DNA of 64,000 nucleotides from contig NZ_CANMEU010000004.1 in the NCBI RefSeq assembly GCF_947497045.1, forward strand, positions 310,001 through 374,000. Direction: 5' to 3'. The notes under the pieces were generated by a model that worked only from the letters and a program-made list of their open reading frames with translations, was not told where the DNA came from and did not search any database. Positions within the stretch are counted from its first letter, which is position 1. Each line of letters starts with the position of its first letter. Origin of the DNA: an uncultured Tateyamaria sp. GTDB taxonomy: Bacteria > Pseudomonadota > Alphaproteobacteria > Rhodobacterales > Rhodobacteraceae. Of this stretch, positions 33,765 to 42,949 are shown in pieces. The translations under genes were made by a program, and so were the position numbers.

Positions 33765-34771
33765 CCCGCCTGCTCCCGCATCCGCGCAAACAGGTCGACA
33801 CCCATTTGCGAAAACAAGTGGATCATATCAACGAATACCCAGTTTTCGGTGAACCGGTCCCCCTCGCGCCGCCAGAAGTCCAACCCCGAAACCTCGATCG
33901 GCGCACCCGTGGCGGCATGGCCCAGATAGGGGCCGCTATGGGTGCCCACCACACCCATGGGGCCGGACGCGGCCAGCATCTCGCCTTCGGCAAACAGGCT
34001 TTCCAGATGCATCACCTTGCGATCGGGAAAGGCCATCAGCCAGGGGTGCTGGTGGAACGTCTCGAACTCGGACAGAGACAGGCAGGCCCCAATCCCGCCG
34101 GGGCCGTACCACTTGAGGTTCGGGTGGAAATAACGAGCCATGCCCATGCTCGACAAATCGCTTTCGTCAAAGCCATTGAGCCCGCCAAAGATAAAATCCC
34201 GCCCAAAGGCCAAGGTGCGCGCAGTGGCCTGCTGATCCTGTGGATCAACCAGCACACCGTCATAGCCTGTCGGCGCGGGATAGACATGCCGCGCACCGCG
34301 CGGGCGGGGCAGAACCGGCAGATCAATCTGATCAAACCAATCGACAAAATCCCAGATGGTCTGAGCATGGGTGATGCGCCCTGCATCATCAAAGCGCAGG
34401 AATTCGCCCCACCGGATGCGCAGGTCGTGATCCGTGGGCGGAATACCAAAGATCGGCGCACTGGCCCGGCCTGTCAGATAGCCTGTCGCCCCCACCCAGT
34501 GGGTGTCATCACGGCCCCTACCCTCGTGAGCCTGCGATTGGCCGGCCATCAGAATGTGGGTCTGCCGCATAAACCCTGACAGCCCGTGGTGCAGTGGGGC
34601 GAACAAGGCATCAATCACCGCCTTGCCGCTGGTCTGGACACCGACTGCCGCGGGCGCGTGCCACGATTGCACATCACGCAACATCTCGCTTGCTCCGCGC
34701 GGGTCACGATCCAGCACCGCCCAAAGGGCCAGTGCCGTCTGCTTGTTGCGTTGATTGATGTCCTCACCCAT
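33761..34771 (-). CDS. tandem SnoaL/NTF2-like protein
   Basis: A 336-residue paralogue of the next gene downstream. WYGPGGIGAC lies at 221-230, AFPDRK at 247-252 and the C-terminal signature LDFWRREGDRFTENWVFVDM at 297-316, followed by HLFSQMGVDLFARM. The first domain has VGATGYLTGRASAPIFGIPP, matching GYYTGTF...IPP of its paralogue. Two full-length paralogues side by side suggest either a hetero-oligomer or two successive steps. It follows the HisD-like gene by 48 bases. Confidence 0.82.
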   Translation of the reverse strand: MGEDINQRNKQTALALWAVLDRDPRGASEMLRDVQSWHAPAAVGVQTSGKAVIDALFAPLHHGLSGFMRQTHILMAGQSQAHEGRGRDDTHWVGATGYLTGRASAPIFGIPPTDHDLRIRWGEFLRFDDAGRITHAQTIWDFVDWFDQIDLPVLPRPRGARHVYPAPTGYDGVLVDPQDQQATARTLAFGRDFIFGGLNGFDESDLSSMGMARYFHPNLKWYGPGGIGACLSLSEFETFHQHPWLMAFPDRKVMHLESLFAEGEMLAASGPMGVVGTHSGPYLGHAATGAPIEVSGLDFWRREGDRFTENWVFVDMIHLFSQMGVDLFARMREQAG

Positions 34772-34819
34772 ACGGGTTTTTCGTCCCTGTTCCCAAAAAT
34801 CCTGGGGGCGGTGCCGCCG

Positions 34820-36148
34820 CTATTCAGCGGCGTCGCGGGCGGGTGCCCCGGTGCCGTAGGGCACATTGATACCGCCATAGCGCCGGACCCTCAGGTTGCA
34901 TTGCTCAGCGTGTCCCACGAACCCTTCGAGCATGCACAGACGCGAGCCATAGGCTCCGATTTCAGCCGCAGCCTCGTCCGTGGTGACCTTCTGATAGGAA
35001 TGGGTCTTGAGGTACTTGCCGACCCACAATCCGCCCGTGTAGCGGCCCGCCTTCTTGGTCGGCAGGGTGTGGTTGGTGCCGATCACCTTGTCACCATTGG
35101 CCACGTTGGTGCGCGCGCCCAAAAACAACGCGCCGTAGCAGGTCATGTTCTCAAGAAACCAGTCATCGCGGTCGGTCATCACCTGCACGTGTTCTGACGC
35201 GATGTCGTCGGCCACCGCCAGCATCTCGTCATAGGTGTCGCACAGGATCACCTCGCCGTAGTCCTGCCAACTGGTGCGGGCTGTGTCGGCGGTGGGCAGG
35301 ATCATCAGGATGCGCTCGATCTCGCTCATGGTGGCCTCGGCCAGCTTGCGCGAGTTGGTCAGCAGGACTGCGGGGGAGTTGTACCCATGTTCGGCCTGCC
35401 CGAGCAAATCGGTTGCACACAATTCGGCATCTACCGTGTCGTCGGCAATCACCATGGTTTCGGTCGGGCCTGCGAACAGGTCAATACCGACCTTGCCGAA
35501 CAGTTGCCGCTTGGCCTCGGCCACAAAGGCGTTGCCCGGTCCGACAAGCATGTGGACCGGGTCAATGGTTTCGGTCCCCAAAGCCATGGCCCCAATCGCC
35601 TGAATGCCGCCCATCACATAGATTTCGTGCGCACCGCCCATGTGCATCGCCGCAATCACCGCCGGGTTGGGCTTGCCCTTGAAGGGCGGGGTGCAGGCGA
35701 TGATGCGGGGCACGCCAGCGACCGAAGCCGTGGCCACCGACATGTGTGCCGAGGCCACCATGGGGAACTTGCCGCCGGGCACATAGCAGCCCACCGATTG
35801 GACAGGGATATTCTTGTGGCCCAGGATCACACCCGGCATCGTCTCGACCTCGATATCCAGCATCGAGTCCCGTTGGGCCTGGGCAAAGTTGCGCACTTGT
35901 TCCTGCGCAAACTCGATATCGGCCAGCTCGCGCGGGGTCAGTTGCGCGATCAGATCGTCAATCTCGACCTGCGACAGCCTGAAATTTTCGGGCGCGTAAT
36001 TGTCGAACTTTTCGCTCAGGCGGCGCACGGCGGCGTCACCATTGGCCGCAATATCGGCCAGCGTGTCCTCCACGATCTTGCGGGTCTTGGCATCGTCCTC
36101 ATCCCGTTCGGTTTCGGGTTTGCCGCGTTTGAGATATTCAATTGTCAT
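34820..36148 (-). CDS. histidinol dehydrogenase-family enzyme (HpsN-like, probably catabolic)
   Basis: A 442-residue zinc-dependent NAD enzyme of the HisD family. The zinc ligands are conserved (Gln and His in [12 protein letters not shown], Asp and His in [13 protein letters not shown], His in [10 protein letters not shown]), as is the NAD region [12 protein letters not shown] and [40 protein letters not shown] and [15 protein letters not shown] closely resemble HpsN, which oxidises dihydroxypropanesulfonate to sulfolactate, rather than biosynthetic HisD. In this cluster it probably oxidises an alcohol to a carboxylate in two steps. The start at 36148 has the usual MTIEYLK. Confidence 0.9.
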   Translation of the reverse strand: MTIEYLKRGKPETERDEDDAKTRKIVEDTLADIAANGDAAVRRLSEKFDNYAPENFRLSQVEIDDLIAQLTPRELADIEFAQEQVRNFAQAQRDSMLDIEVETMPGVILGHKNIPVQSVGCYVPGGKFPMVASAHMSVATASVAGVPRIIACTPPFKGKPNPAVIAAMHMGGAHEIYVMGGIQAIGAMALGTETIDPVHMLVGPGNAFVAEAKRQLFGKVGIDLFAGPTETMVIADDTVDAELCATDLLGQAEHGYNSPAVLLTNSRKLAEATMSEIERILMILPTADTARTSWQDYGEVILCDTYDEMLAVADDIASEHVQVMTDRDDWFLENMTCYGALFLGARTNVANGDKVIGTNHTLPTKKAGRYTGGLWVGKYLKTHSYQKVTTDEAAAEIGAYGSRLCMLEGFVGHAEQCNLRVRRYGGINVPYGTGAPARDAAE

Positions 36149-36152
36149 GTCG

Positions 36153-36689
36153 TCACCTGTTGTTGTCGGGGCGCGGCGGGGTCTTGTCGCCGCGATCAAA
36201 GGCCTCCCAGCCTTCCCCGTTGAAAACATCCACGCCCAGTTGGGCCAGAACATGCGGAAAATCGACCATCACGTAATTGTCGGTGATGCGCTGATCTTCG
36301 ACCTTCCAGAAGTCCATGTACCGGATTTCGATCCGCTTGCCGGTCGGGGCCACACCCATGAAATCACCGGAATGGGTCGCCTCCTGCCGCCCGAAGGCCG
36401 CCGCCCATTCACCCATGTACAGGCGGGCCTCATCCACACAGACCTTGTCCGAGAACGCGGCCTGAAAGGGGCGCTGCCAGTTGTCCTGAAACTCCTGCAA
36501 GCCGTGCTTGGTGCCGCAGCCTTGATTGCCCATCCACCGAAAGGACTGGGCAAAGAACTGCCCGATATCATCGATCCGGTGGTCGTTGAGGCCATCGACC
36601 ATCCCTTCGATCACCGCGCGGGTTTCGTCCGTCTTGGACATGTCGGTGTCGCGGGTCAGGATTGCCTGTTCGGGTCGTGATCCTTTCAT
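36153..36689 (-). CDS. single-domain SnoaL/NTF2-like protein
   Basis: A 178-residue protein corresponding to the C-terminal half of the tandem paralogues: WMGNQGCG (52-59), AAFSDK (78-82), [20 protein letters not shown] (112-131) and [20 protein letters not shown] (137-156). It is the only single-domain member of the family here. I start at 36689, where GGAGG lies ten bases upstream; a start at 36641 (MSKTDE) has no ribosome site. It sits four bases before the HisD-like gene and 50 after the permease gene. Confidence 0.8.
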   Translation of the reverse strand: MKGSRPEQAILTRDTDMSKTDETRAVIEGMVDGLNDHRIDDIGQFFAQSFRWMGNQGCGTKHGLQEFQDNWQRPFQAAFSDKVCVDEARLYMGEWAAAFGRQEATHSGDFMGVAPTGKRIEIRYMDFWKVEDQRITDNYVMVDFPHVLAQLGVDVFNGEGWEAFDRGDKTPPRPDNNR

Positions 36690-36738
36690 GGGGCAGACGC
36701 CTCCGGCGGGCATATTTTGGGAACAATGAAAGGCAGGG

Positions 36739-37890
36739 TCATCCTTTGACCGCTCCGGCTGTAAGACCCGACACGATCTGGCGTTGGAAGACCATGACCA
36801 GCAGGAACAGGGGTGCTGTGATCGACACCGCCGCCGCAACCGCCTCGACCTGATCGGTCGTGGTGGTCTCGCGGTTGAAATAGCCTGCGATGGCCGGAAC
36901 CATCGTCTGGTTCTGCGCATCCAGCAGCAGGGCAGTCACCAGGAAGTCGTTGTATCCCAGAAGGAAGCTGAACAGCCCCGTCGTGATGACCCCCGGCCAC
37001 ATGACCGGCATGATCACCCGGCGAAACGCCTGAAAGTGGCTGCATCCATCCACCCGCGCCGCCTCGTCCAGCTCGGCCGGGATGTTCTGGAAGAACGAGC
37101 GCAGCATCCAGATCGTGAAGGGTTGGTTGATGGCCACGAGCACCGCGATGATTGCCCAGGGTTGACCATAGAGCGTCGGGCTCAGATCGCCGAGGATCGG
37201 GCGCAGGAGTTCCGCCGAGTTGATGAACCAGGGCAGATAGCCCGCCACCAGCACCGAATGCGGCAGCGCACGAAACACCAGCGCGATGATCAGCAGCCAA
37301 AACGCAAGATCAGAGCCGGACCGCGCCAGCCCATAGCCTGCCAGCGTGCCCACTGTCAGTGAAATCGTCACGACCCCTGCGGTCACGATCATTGAATTCA
37401 TAAAGTTTCGGTAGAACTGGTTTTCCCCCCAGACCGCCACGTAATGCTCGGTCGTCAGCCCAAGGATCGGCGCACCAAGCGGCCCGGTGATGCCGTTGAG
37501 CGCGCCAGAGACATTAGGAAGTGCCCCGAAAAAGATCAGCACGAACAGCAGACCATAGGCCGCGGCCCCCACGAGCCAGCCCAATGCGATAAAGCCCGGA
37601 GGCGAGAACTGTTCCACCATCCCCGGCAACCGGGTAAAGGCCCACCGGATCGCAAAATAAAGCACGGCCAGCCCCAGCACGATGTCAATGAGGCTCAGCC
37701 CATTGCCCGCCGCCCGGGTGGCAGGCCCGGTGATCACATCCCACGCACTTGCGGCGAAGGCGTCGCGCGGGGATTTCACGCTCATCACCGCGATCCACAC
37801 AATGGGGAAGGCGGCAATCAGGCACCAGAAGGCGAGGAAGGCACCGGAAAAAATCTTGAGTGACAGCGGTTGTGCGGTGGCTTTTGACAT
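36739..37890 (-). CDS. ABC transporter permease (MalG-type)
   Basis: Inner-membrane permease of 383 residues for a carbohydrate-type importer. The EAA loop that contacts the ATPase is ELDEAARVDGCSHFQAFRRVIMP. It has the MalG opening with FSGAFLAFWCLIAAFPIVWIAVMSVKSP, then, unusually, three extra N-terminal hydrophobic stretches (SLIDIVLGLAVLYFAIRWAF, PPGFIALGWLVGAAAYGLLF) before the canonical core, making it longer than typical 280-residue MalG proteins. Its start shares one base with the stop of the partner permease. Confidence 0.92.
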   Translation of the reverse strand: MSKATAQPLSLKIFSGAFLAFWCLIAAFPIVWIAVMSVKSPRDAFAASAWDVITGPATRAAGNGLSLIDIVLGLAVLYFAIRWAFTRLPGMVEQFSPPGFIALGWLVGAAAYGLLFVLIFFGALPNVSGALNGITGPLGAPILGLTTEHYVAVWGENQFYRNFMNSMIVTAGVVTISLTVGTLAGYGLARSGSDLAFWLLIIALVFRALPHSVLVAGYLPWFINSAELLRPILGDLSPTLYGQPWAIIAVLVAINQPFTIWMLRSFFQNIPAELDEAARVDGCSHFQAFRRVIMPVMWPGVITTGLFSFLLGYNDFLVTALLLDAQNQTMVPAIAGYFNRETTTTDQVEAVAAAVSITAPLFLLVMVFQRQIVSGLTAGAVKG

Positions 37891-38918
37891 CAGTGCGCCC
37901 CCCCCTTGTGGTCACGCCATGTGCGGCGCAATGGCAGGATCAGCAGGATCACGATCCCGATCATGGTCAGCATCGCACTGGCCGCGGCCCGGCTGATCGC
38001 CCGGTTACCCGCATCGTCCGGCGTCAGGAAATCGAAGGTCAGCCATTGCAGCGAAATCACATGCGCCTGAGAGCGGAAGCCAATGATCTCGTCAAAGACG
38101 CGGTAGCAATCCATCAGGTGGATCAGCGCGATGAAGATGATCAGCGGCATCAGGTGTGGCACGATCACATAGCGCAGTCGCTCGAACCGGGACGCGCCGT
38201 CGATGATCGCGGACTCAAGCGTGTCCATGTTGACCGTCTGTAAACCCGCATAGAAGATCACGAAGGCGAAGGGGGCCACGTGCCAGACCCGGTAGAAATA
38301 CATCAGCAACTCGATGGTCCAGGCTTGGGCAAACATCGCGATGTCCTGCCCTGTCCAGCGTTCCAGCGTGGCCGTCAGGATACCGTCGCCGACAAACAGC
38401 CAATAGATCGATAGCGACCCGATCACCGGTGTGATGATGAAGGGCAGAAGCGACACAAAGATCACCGGCCCACGCAGCCACTTTGCGGCATTGTTCACCG
38501 CCAGCGCGATGGCAAGGCCCACCCCAACCACCAGCGGCAGCGTCACCAGCGTGAACATCAGCGTGAACCGCAGCGCCTTCCAGAAGTCGATTTGCAGGAT
38601 GTCCGAGACATTACCCGACCCGATGGCCGCCCAGACCTTGTCCATTTGCAACACGTTCTTGTAGCTTTGAAAGCCGACCCAGGCCGTGGTGGTCCGGGTT
38701 TTGCCCGTTTCTTCGTCGATGATGGGCACGGTCTTGATCTCGGTCGTGCAGGTCTGCGTCAGGAAACCGGGGGTGCAGGTCTCGACCTCGATCTGTTGCA
38801 TGACCGGTTGGGTGATCTGGAAGGATTGAATGAACACCGAGATCAGCGGGGCCGCGATGAACAGCAGCATCATAAAAAGCGATGGCCCGACGAACCAGAA
38901 GAAGGTCTTGAACTTCAT
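37890..38918 (-). CDS. ABC transporter permease (MalF/UgpA-type)
   Basis: A 342-residue permease with six or more membrane segments and the EAA loop TLESAIIDGASRFERLRYVIVPHL. Between the first helix and the second lies a periplasmic loop of about 70 residues containing a cysteine pair (ETCTPGFLTQTCTTE) and EETGKTRTTTAWVGFQSY, as in a subset of polyol/sugar importers. The start overlaps the stop of the GMC oxidoreductase gene by four bases. Confidence 0.92.
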   Translation of the reverse strand: MKFKTFFWFVGPSLFMMLLFIAAPLISVFIQSFQITQPVMQQIEVETCTPGFLTQTCTTEIKTVPIIDEETGKTRTTTAWVGFQSYKNVLQMDKVWAAIGSGNVSDILQIDFWKALRFTLMFTLVTLPLVVGVGLAIALAVNNAAKWLRGPVIFVSLLPFIITPVIGSLSIYWLFVGDGILTATLERWTGQDIAMFAQAWTIELLMYFYRVWHVAPFAFVIFYAGLQTVNMDTLESAIIDGASRFERLRYVIVPHLMPLIIFIALIHLMDCYRVFDEIIGFRSQAHVISLQWLTFDFLTPDDAGNRAISRAAASAMLTMIGIVILLILPLRRTWRDHKGGAH

Positions 38919-40426
38919 GCGATATTCCTTTGGTCGGACCAGGTGGCCTGGGCGACAAAGCCGCCGATCTGCCAGCCAATCATCATCGAGGGGGCGTTGG
39001 TGTTGGCGGACGTGATGCGCGGCATGACGCTGGCATCCGCCGCCCAGAGGTTCTGTGCACCTTTGAGCGCCCCGGTGGCATCCAGTGGACCTCCTAGGGC
39101 CACCGTCCCTACCGGGTGGTAGGCGGTGCCCGCACGGGTTTTGATCACCTCGCGCAGTGCCTCACCTGTCACATGGGTGCCCGGAAAAGCCTCGGGCGCG
39201 CGGCGCGTGCCGAAATCAGCCGCATCAAGCAAGCTGCGCAACTTGCCAACCGCCTGGGTCATTTGATCCAGATCGCTTTCATCCCCGAACAGGTTGAGGT
39301 CGATCAGCGGAGCGTAGCGATCCGCCCCGATCCGCAGGCGTCCGCGCGAGCGTGGCTGGCACAGGCACACATCCGCGAAATAGCCCGAACCCCAGATGAT
39401 AGCGCGGCCTTGCCAGCCCATCAGGAAGGGCATGAAATGCGTCTGGATTTCCGGCGTGTCGCCATCCAGCGCATAGAACGCGCCCGCCTCGACTGTGTTC
39501 GACGACAGCCGCCCCGACCGCGCCAACATCCATTTGAACGGCGACAGCGCCCATGCAGGCAGTTGTCCAAGCGTCAAACCATAACCCGATCCCTGCCCCT
39601 TGAAGTGCAGCCCAAAGCCGGGATGATCGTGCAGGTTCGCGCCCACACCCGGAGCATCAATGCGCACCTCGATTCCTGCCCTACGCAGATCATCCGCAGG
39701 CCCGATGCCCGAGCGCATCAGGATCATCGGGCTTTCGATACTGCCCGCCGAAAGGATCACCCCGGAACGCGCGGTAAGGTGCCGCCCACTGCGCAAGGCC
39801 ACCCCGGTTGCCCGGATACCCTCGAAGGTCACGTGGTCCACTTCGGCATCCGTGATGACGGTCGCCCCGGAGGGACGCAGGAACCCGTCTGCGGCTGACC
39901 AGCGCGCCCCACGGCGCATATTGGTGTGAAAGACGCCCGCGCTTTCACGCTCAGGCGTGGGCGGGGCATGTGGATCATTGGCCGCGAACATCGCGCCAAA
40001 GGCTTCGGACAGCGGATGCGGATGTGGCAAACGGGTAGGTGTCATGCGCGCCTCGATCTCGTCATAGGCGGCCCAGACCGTATCGGCGTCCCATCCCGGC
40101 AGACCCCATGCGTCAAAATCCGCACGGGTGCCACGAAACCATACCATCGAGTTGATCGACCCCGATCCGCCAAGCATCTTACCGCGTGGAACGGACACCT
40201 GCCGCCCGCCCGCCGATGCCATCGGCATGGTCTTGCGCTTCCAGTTGCGCCGGTCGGAGCCAAGCAGATTCACCAGCCCAAAGGGCACCTTGACCCGGAT
40301 ATTGCGGTCCGATGGCCCCGCCTCGATCACGCAGACGCGTGCGCCCGGTTGTTCGGCAAGACGCGCAGCCACCGCGCATCCAGCAGAGCCACCGCCCACA
40401 ACAATATGATCGAACTCAGTCTGCAT
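38915..40426 (-). CDS. GMC-family FAD oxidoreductase (choline dehydrogenase-like)
   Basis: A 503-residue flavoprotein alcohol dehydrogenase. The FAD site is HIVVGGGSAGCAVAARL, the GMC signature GKMLGGSGSINSMVWFRG, and the catalytic C-terminal segment AYHPVGTVALGG with active His, followed by ASVMPRITSANTNAPSMMIG. There is no signal peptide, so it should be cytoplasmic and reduce a quinone or other acceptor. It lies inside the transporter operon, between the binding protein and the permease genes, so it probably acts first on the imported compound. Confidence 0.92.
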   Translation of the reverse strand: MQTEFDHIVVGGGSAGCAVAARLAEQPGARVCVIEAGPSDRNIRVKVPFGLVNLLGSDRRNWKRKTMPMASAGGRQVSVPRGKMLGGSGSINSMVWFRGTRADFDAWGLPGWDADTVWAAYDEIEARMTPTRLPHPHPLSEAFGAMFAANDPHAPPTPERESAGVFHTNMRRGARWSAADGFLRPSGATVITDAEVDHVTFEGIRATGVALRSGRHLTARSGVILSAGSIESPMILMRSGIGPADDLRRAGIEVRIDAPGVGANLHDHPGFGLHFKGQGSGYGLTLGQLPAWALSPFKWMLARSGRLSSNTVEAGAFYALDGDTPEIQTHFMPFLMGWQGRAIIWGSGYFADVCLCQPRSRGRLRIGADRYAPLIDLNLFGDESDLDQMTQAVGKLRSLLDAADFGTRRAPEAFPGTHVTGEALREVIKTRAGTAYHPVGTVALGGPLDATGALKGAQNLWAADASVMPRITSANTNAPSMMIGWQIGGFVAQATWSDQRNIA

Positions 40427-40444
40427 TTGTCCCCCGGTGAAATT

Positions 40445-40474
40445 CGGCTGGCCAAGGGTACCCCCGGCCAGCCG
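40445..40474 (-). terminator. stem-loop after the substrate-binding protein gene
   Basis: Perfect 9-bp inverted repeat CGGCTGGCC / GGCCAGCCG with a 12-base loop in the 60-base gap after the binding-protein stop. The sequence after it (AATTTCACC) is only weakly T-rich. Such hairpins often stabilise the binding-protein message or partly terminate before the permease genes, allowing excess binding protein. Confidence 0.6.
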
Positions 40475-40486
40475 CGTGAATGGTGC

Positions 40487-41707
40487 TTATTCCAGCACGC
40501 CCGCCTCTTTGGCCGAGGTCGTGTAGGCTTCTTCGACCGCCACCAATGTGGCTGCGGCGTCACGCTCACCCGTCAGGAAGGCGGGCAGCTCGTTGCCCAA
40601 GGCAGTGTGCAACAGGCCCATCTGCGTGGTCGAAGGATAGGCGGGGGCTGCAGGCGATGCGGTGGCAGTATCGATGGCACCTTTGGCAAGCGGGCCCGGC
40701 TCGTAGCCTTTGACCAGCCAGATCGCCGCCTCGTTGTTGGCTTTGACCATCTCTTCGTCCAGACCTTCCATCGCCAGACGGAAGGCGGCGTCGGCCTCTT
40801 CGTCGGTGATGTTGGCAGCGATCACGATACCGTCCCACCACAGGGTCGTGGCAGGCGCACCACCTTCCATCGCGAGGGGCGCTGCGGCCATTTTGACCTT
40901 GCCCACAACCGAGCTTTCGGCGGCATCATCCATCGCACCACCACGGCTGGCCCACAGGTTCGACATGGCGATTTTGCCCTGCTGGAACTGCTGCTGCACA
41001 TAGGTCGAGTCGCTCACCAGCACCTCGGGATCGGTGTAGTCCAGCGTGCGCGCCATGGTTTCCAGCGCCTTCATGCCCGCATCCGAGTTCACCGCCGTGG
41101 TGTTGTCAGCGTTAAAGAGCTGACCACCAAAGCCGGGATACATGTTCACGAATTCCTGAGCCAGATTCCAGCCGGACTTCATTGTGGCACCAATGGCGTG
41201 ATCGACAACGCCCGCTTCCTTGATGGTTGCGGCAGCTGCGAACACTTCGTCCCATGATGTGGGAACTTCGAGGCCCAGCTCATCAAAGATATCCGCGCGG
41301 TACATCAGATGCTGGGTGTTCACCATCATGGCAACAGCCATGATCTTGCCATCGACCTTGATCAACTGGTTGGGCGCGAGATTCTGACCATATTTGGCAA
41401 CCAGATCGTCCAGAGGACGGATTGTGCCTGCATTCAGCAGGGGCGTAATCGTACCATTGGATACGCCACCGATGTGGTAAAGCGACGGGTTGGCCTCGAA
41501 GGCAGCAGGTTGTTTGGTGCGAAATTCCTGATCCAGTTCGGCCTGGAAATTGCCGCACTCGGCCATCGCGTCCGTGACAGCTTTCCACGCTTCAAAACCC
41601 GCGCTCAGCGATTTCAGTGGCACGTCGTTTTCATAGGCGCAGGCCGCGAAAGCCGATGTGCCCATAAGCGAGACGACGCCCGCCAATGCCAGTTTCTTCA
41701 AATACAT
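40487..41707 (-). CDS. ABC transporter substrate-binding protein (sugar/polyol type)
   Basis: A 406-residue periplasmic protein with signal peptide MYLKKLALAGVVSLMGTSAFA-ACAY. The mature part has the family 1 extracellular solute-binding layout: NPSLYHIGGVSNGTITPLLNAG, KIMAVAMMVNTQHLMYRADI, LGLEVPTSWDEVFAAAATIKE, GKIAMSNLWASRGGAMDDA and TTLWWDGIVIAANITDEEAD. It captures the substrate for the permeases downstream. I start at the ATG of 41707 (AGGGAG upstream). The 96-base gap to the ATPase gene contains a small GGCCA/TGGCC hairpin. Confidence 0.93.
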   Translation of the reverse strand: MYLKKLALAGVVSLMGTSAFAACAYENDVPLKSLSAGFEAWKAVTDAMAECGNFQAELDQEFRTKQPAAFEANPSLYHIGGVSNGTITPLLNAGTIRPLDDLVAKYGQNLAPNQLIKVDGKIMAVAMMVNTQHLMYRADIFDELGLEVPTSWDEVFAAAATIKEAGVVDHAIGATMKSGWNLAQEFVNMYPGFGGQLFNADNTTAVNSDAGMKALETMARTLDYTDPEVLVSDSTYVQQQFQQGKIAMSNLWASRGGAMDDAAESSVVGKVKMAAAPLAMEGGAPATTLWWDGIVIAANITDEEADAAFRLAMEGLDEEMVKANNEAAIWLVKGYEPGPLAKGAIDTATASPAAPAYPSTTQMGLLHTALGNELPAFLTGERDAAATLVAVEEAYTTSAKEAGVLE

Positions 41708-41803
41708 ATGCAAACTCCCTGTTGCGTTGGGTGCCAGTGCATCTTGCAAGCCTGCACCGGCCATTATGGCCCGTCCGGGTGCCCCCGGCGCGGGCGGTTG
41801 TCC

Positions 41804-42850
41804 TCAGGCGATGCGTTCGCCCGACGAGGATGAGAAGGCATGACAAATGCCCGCCGGGATCGAGAACGACACAGTGTCACCAATCTCGGCCCGGAATTCC
41901 TTATGTGCTTTGACAGACACCAGCTGGCCACCTGCGCGGACCGTCAGCATGGTCGCGTCTCCAAGCAGTTCGATCGTATAGATTGGCGCGGTGATCTGTC
42001 CGTCAGTGTCGGCCAAGGCCGCATCTTCGGCCCGAAAGCCCAGTGTGACGGGGCCGTCCGGCGCGCTGATCCCCGAGATAGAGACCTTGTCGCCCGTGAA
42101 GGTGCCCCCCGCCATCGTCCCGTCCATCAGGTTCATCGCAGGCGAGCCGATAAAGCTGGCCACGAAGGTGTTGGCCGGGTTGTCATAGATTTCGGTGGGC
42201 GTGCCGACCTGCTGCACCTTGCCCTGTTTCATCACCACAACCCGGTCGGCCAGTGTCATTGCCTCGATCTGGTCATGGGTGACGTAGACCGTGGTGACTT
42301 TCAACTCGTGGCTCAGGTTCTTGATCTGCGCGCGCGTGCTGACGCGCAGCTTGGCGTCAAGGTTCGACAGCGGCTCATCCATCAGGAACACGTTGGGTTC
42401 ACGCACGATGGCACGCGCCAAGGCAACCCTTTGGCGTTGACCGCCCGACAGCTCCGCAGGCTTGCGATGCAAAAACTCATCCAACTCGACCATTGCGCTG
42501 GCGCGGCGCACCCGTTCATCATGGGTCGCGGGGTCAGCCTTGCGCACCTTCAGCGGAAAGCGGATGTTCTCATAGACATTGAGGTGCGGGTACAGCCCAT
42601 AGGACTGGAACACCATCGCCACATCGCGGTCCTTGGGGTCCAGATCGTTGACCCGATTGCCGTCGATGATGATGTCCCCCTCGGTCGCGTCCTCAAGCCC
42701 GGCAATCATACGCATCGTCGTGGTCTTGCCACAGCCCGACGGCCCCAGAAGCACCAGAAACTCCTGATCGGCGATGGTGAGATCAAAATTGTCGACCCCC
42801 ACAAAGGAGCCCCACCGCTTGTTGATGTTGCGCAATTGGATTTCAGCCAT
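41804..42850 (-). CDS. ABC transporter ATP-binding protein (MalK/UgpC-type)
   Basis: A 348-residue ATPase with a C-terminal OB-fold regulatory domain. Walker A GPSGCGKTTTMRMI, Q-loop MVFQSYGLYPHLNV, signature LSGGQRQRVALARA, Walker B VFLMDEPLSNLDA and switch HDQIEAMTLADRVVVM are intact. The C-terminal region (from about 235) has LGFRAEDAALADT and LLGDATMLTVRAGGQLVSVK. It starts at MAEIQLRNINKRW (42850) and is the first gene of the minus-strand run, 63 bases from the palindromic operator. Confidence 0.94.
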   Translation of the reverse strand: MAEIQLRNINKRWGSFVGVDNFDLTIADQEFLVLLGPSGCGKTTTMRMIAGLEDATEGDIIIDGNRVNDLDPKDRDVAMVFQSYGLYPHLNVYENIRFPLKVRKADPATHDERVRRASAMVELDEFLHRKPAELSGGQRQRVALARAIVREPNVFLMDEPLSNLDAKLRVSTRAQIKNLSHELKVTTVYVTHDQIEAMTLADRVVVMKQGKVQQVGTPTEIYDNPANTFVASFIGSPAMNLMDGTMAGGTFTGDKVSISGISAPDGPVTLGFRAEDAALADTDGQITAPIYTIELLGDATMLTVRAGGQLVSVKAHKEFRAEIGDTVSFSIPAGICHAFSSSSGERIA

Positions 42851-42913
42851 CGGAGTCCCCCGTCCCGGCAAGTTGATTGAGGCTAGACAACTGGTTCACA
42901 CATTGGCAACTGT

Positions 42914-42935
42914 TTTTTGCACACGTGTGCAAAAA
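42914..42935. promoter_or_regulatory. perfect 22-bp palindrome, likely LacI-family operator
   Basis: The half-site TTTTTGCACAC is followed directly by its exact complement, giving an uninterrupted palindrome with central CG, the hallmark of LacI/GalR-family operators. It lies in the 99-base gap between the divergent ATPase (start 42850) and SnoaL-like (start 42950) genes, so one site could control both. It ends 14 bases before the plus-strand start codon. The cluster encodes one LacI-family regulator, which I infer as the ligand. Confidence 0.82.
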
Positions 42936-42949
42936 CTGGAGGCAAAGCC

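Noticed and set aside
39926-41257. 443-codon open frame on the plus strand
   Set aside because: It crosses the GMC and binding-protein genes antisense and has no recognisable domain.
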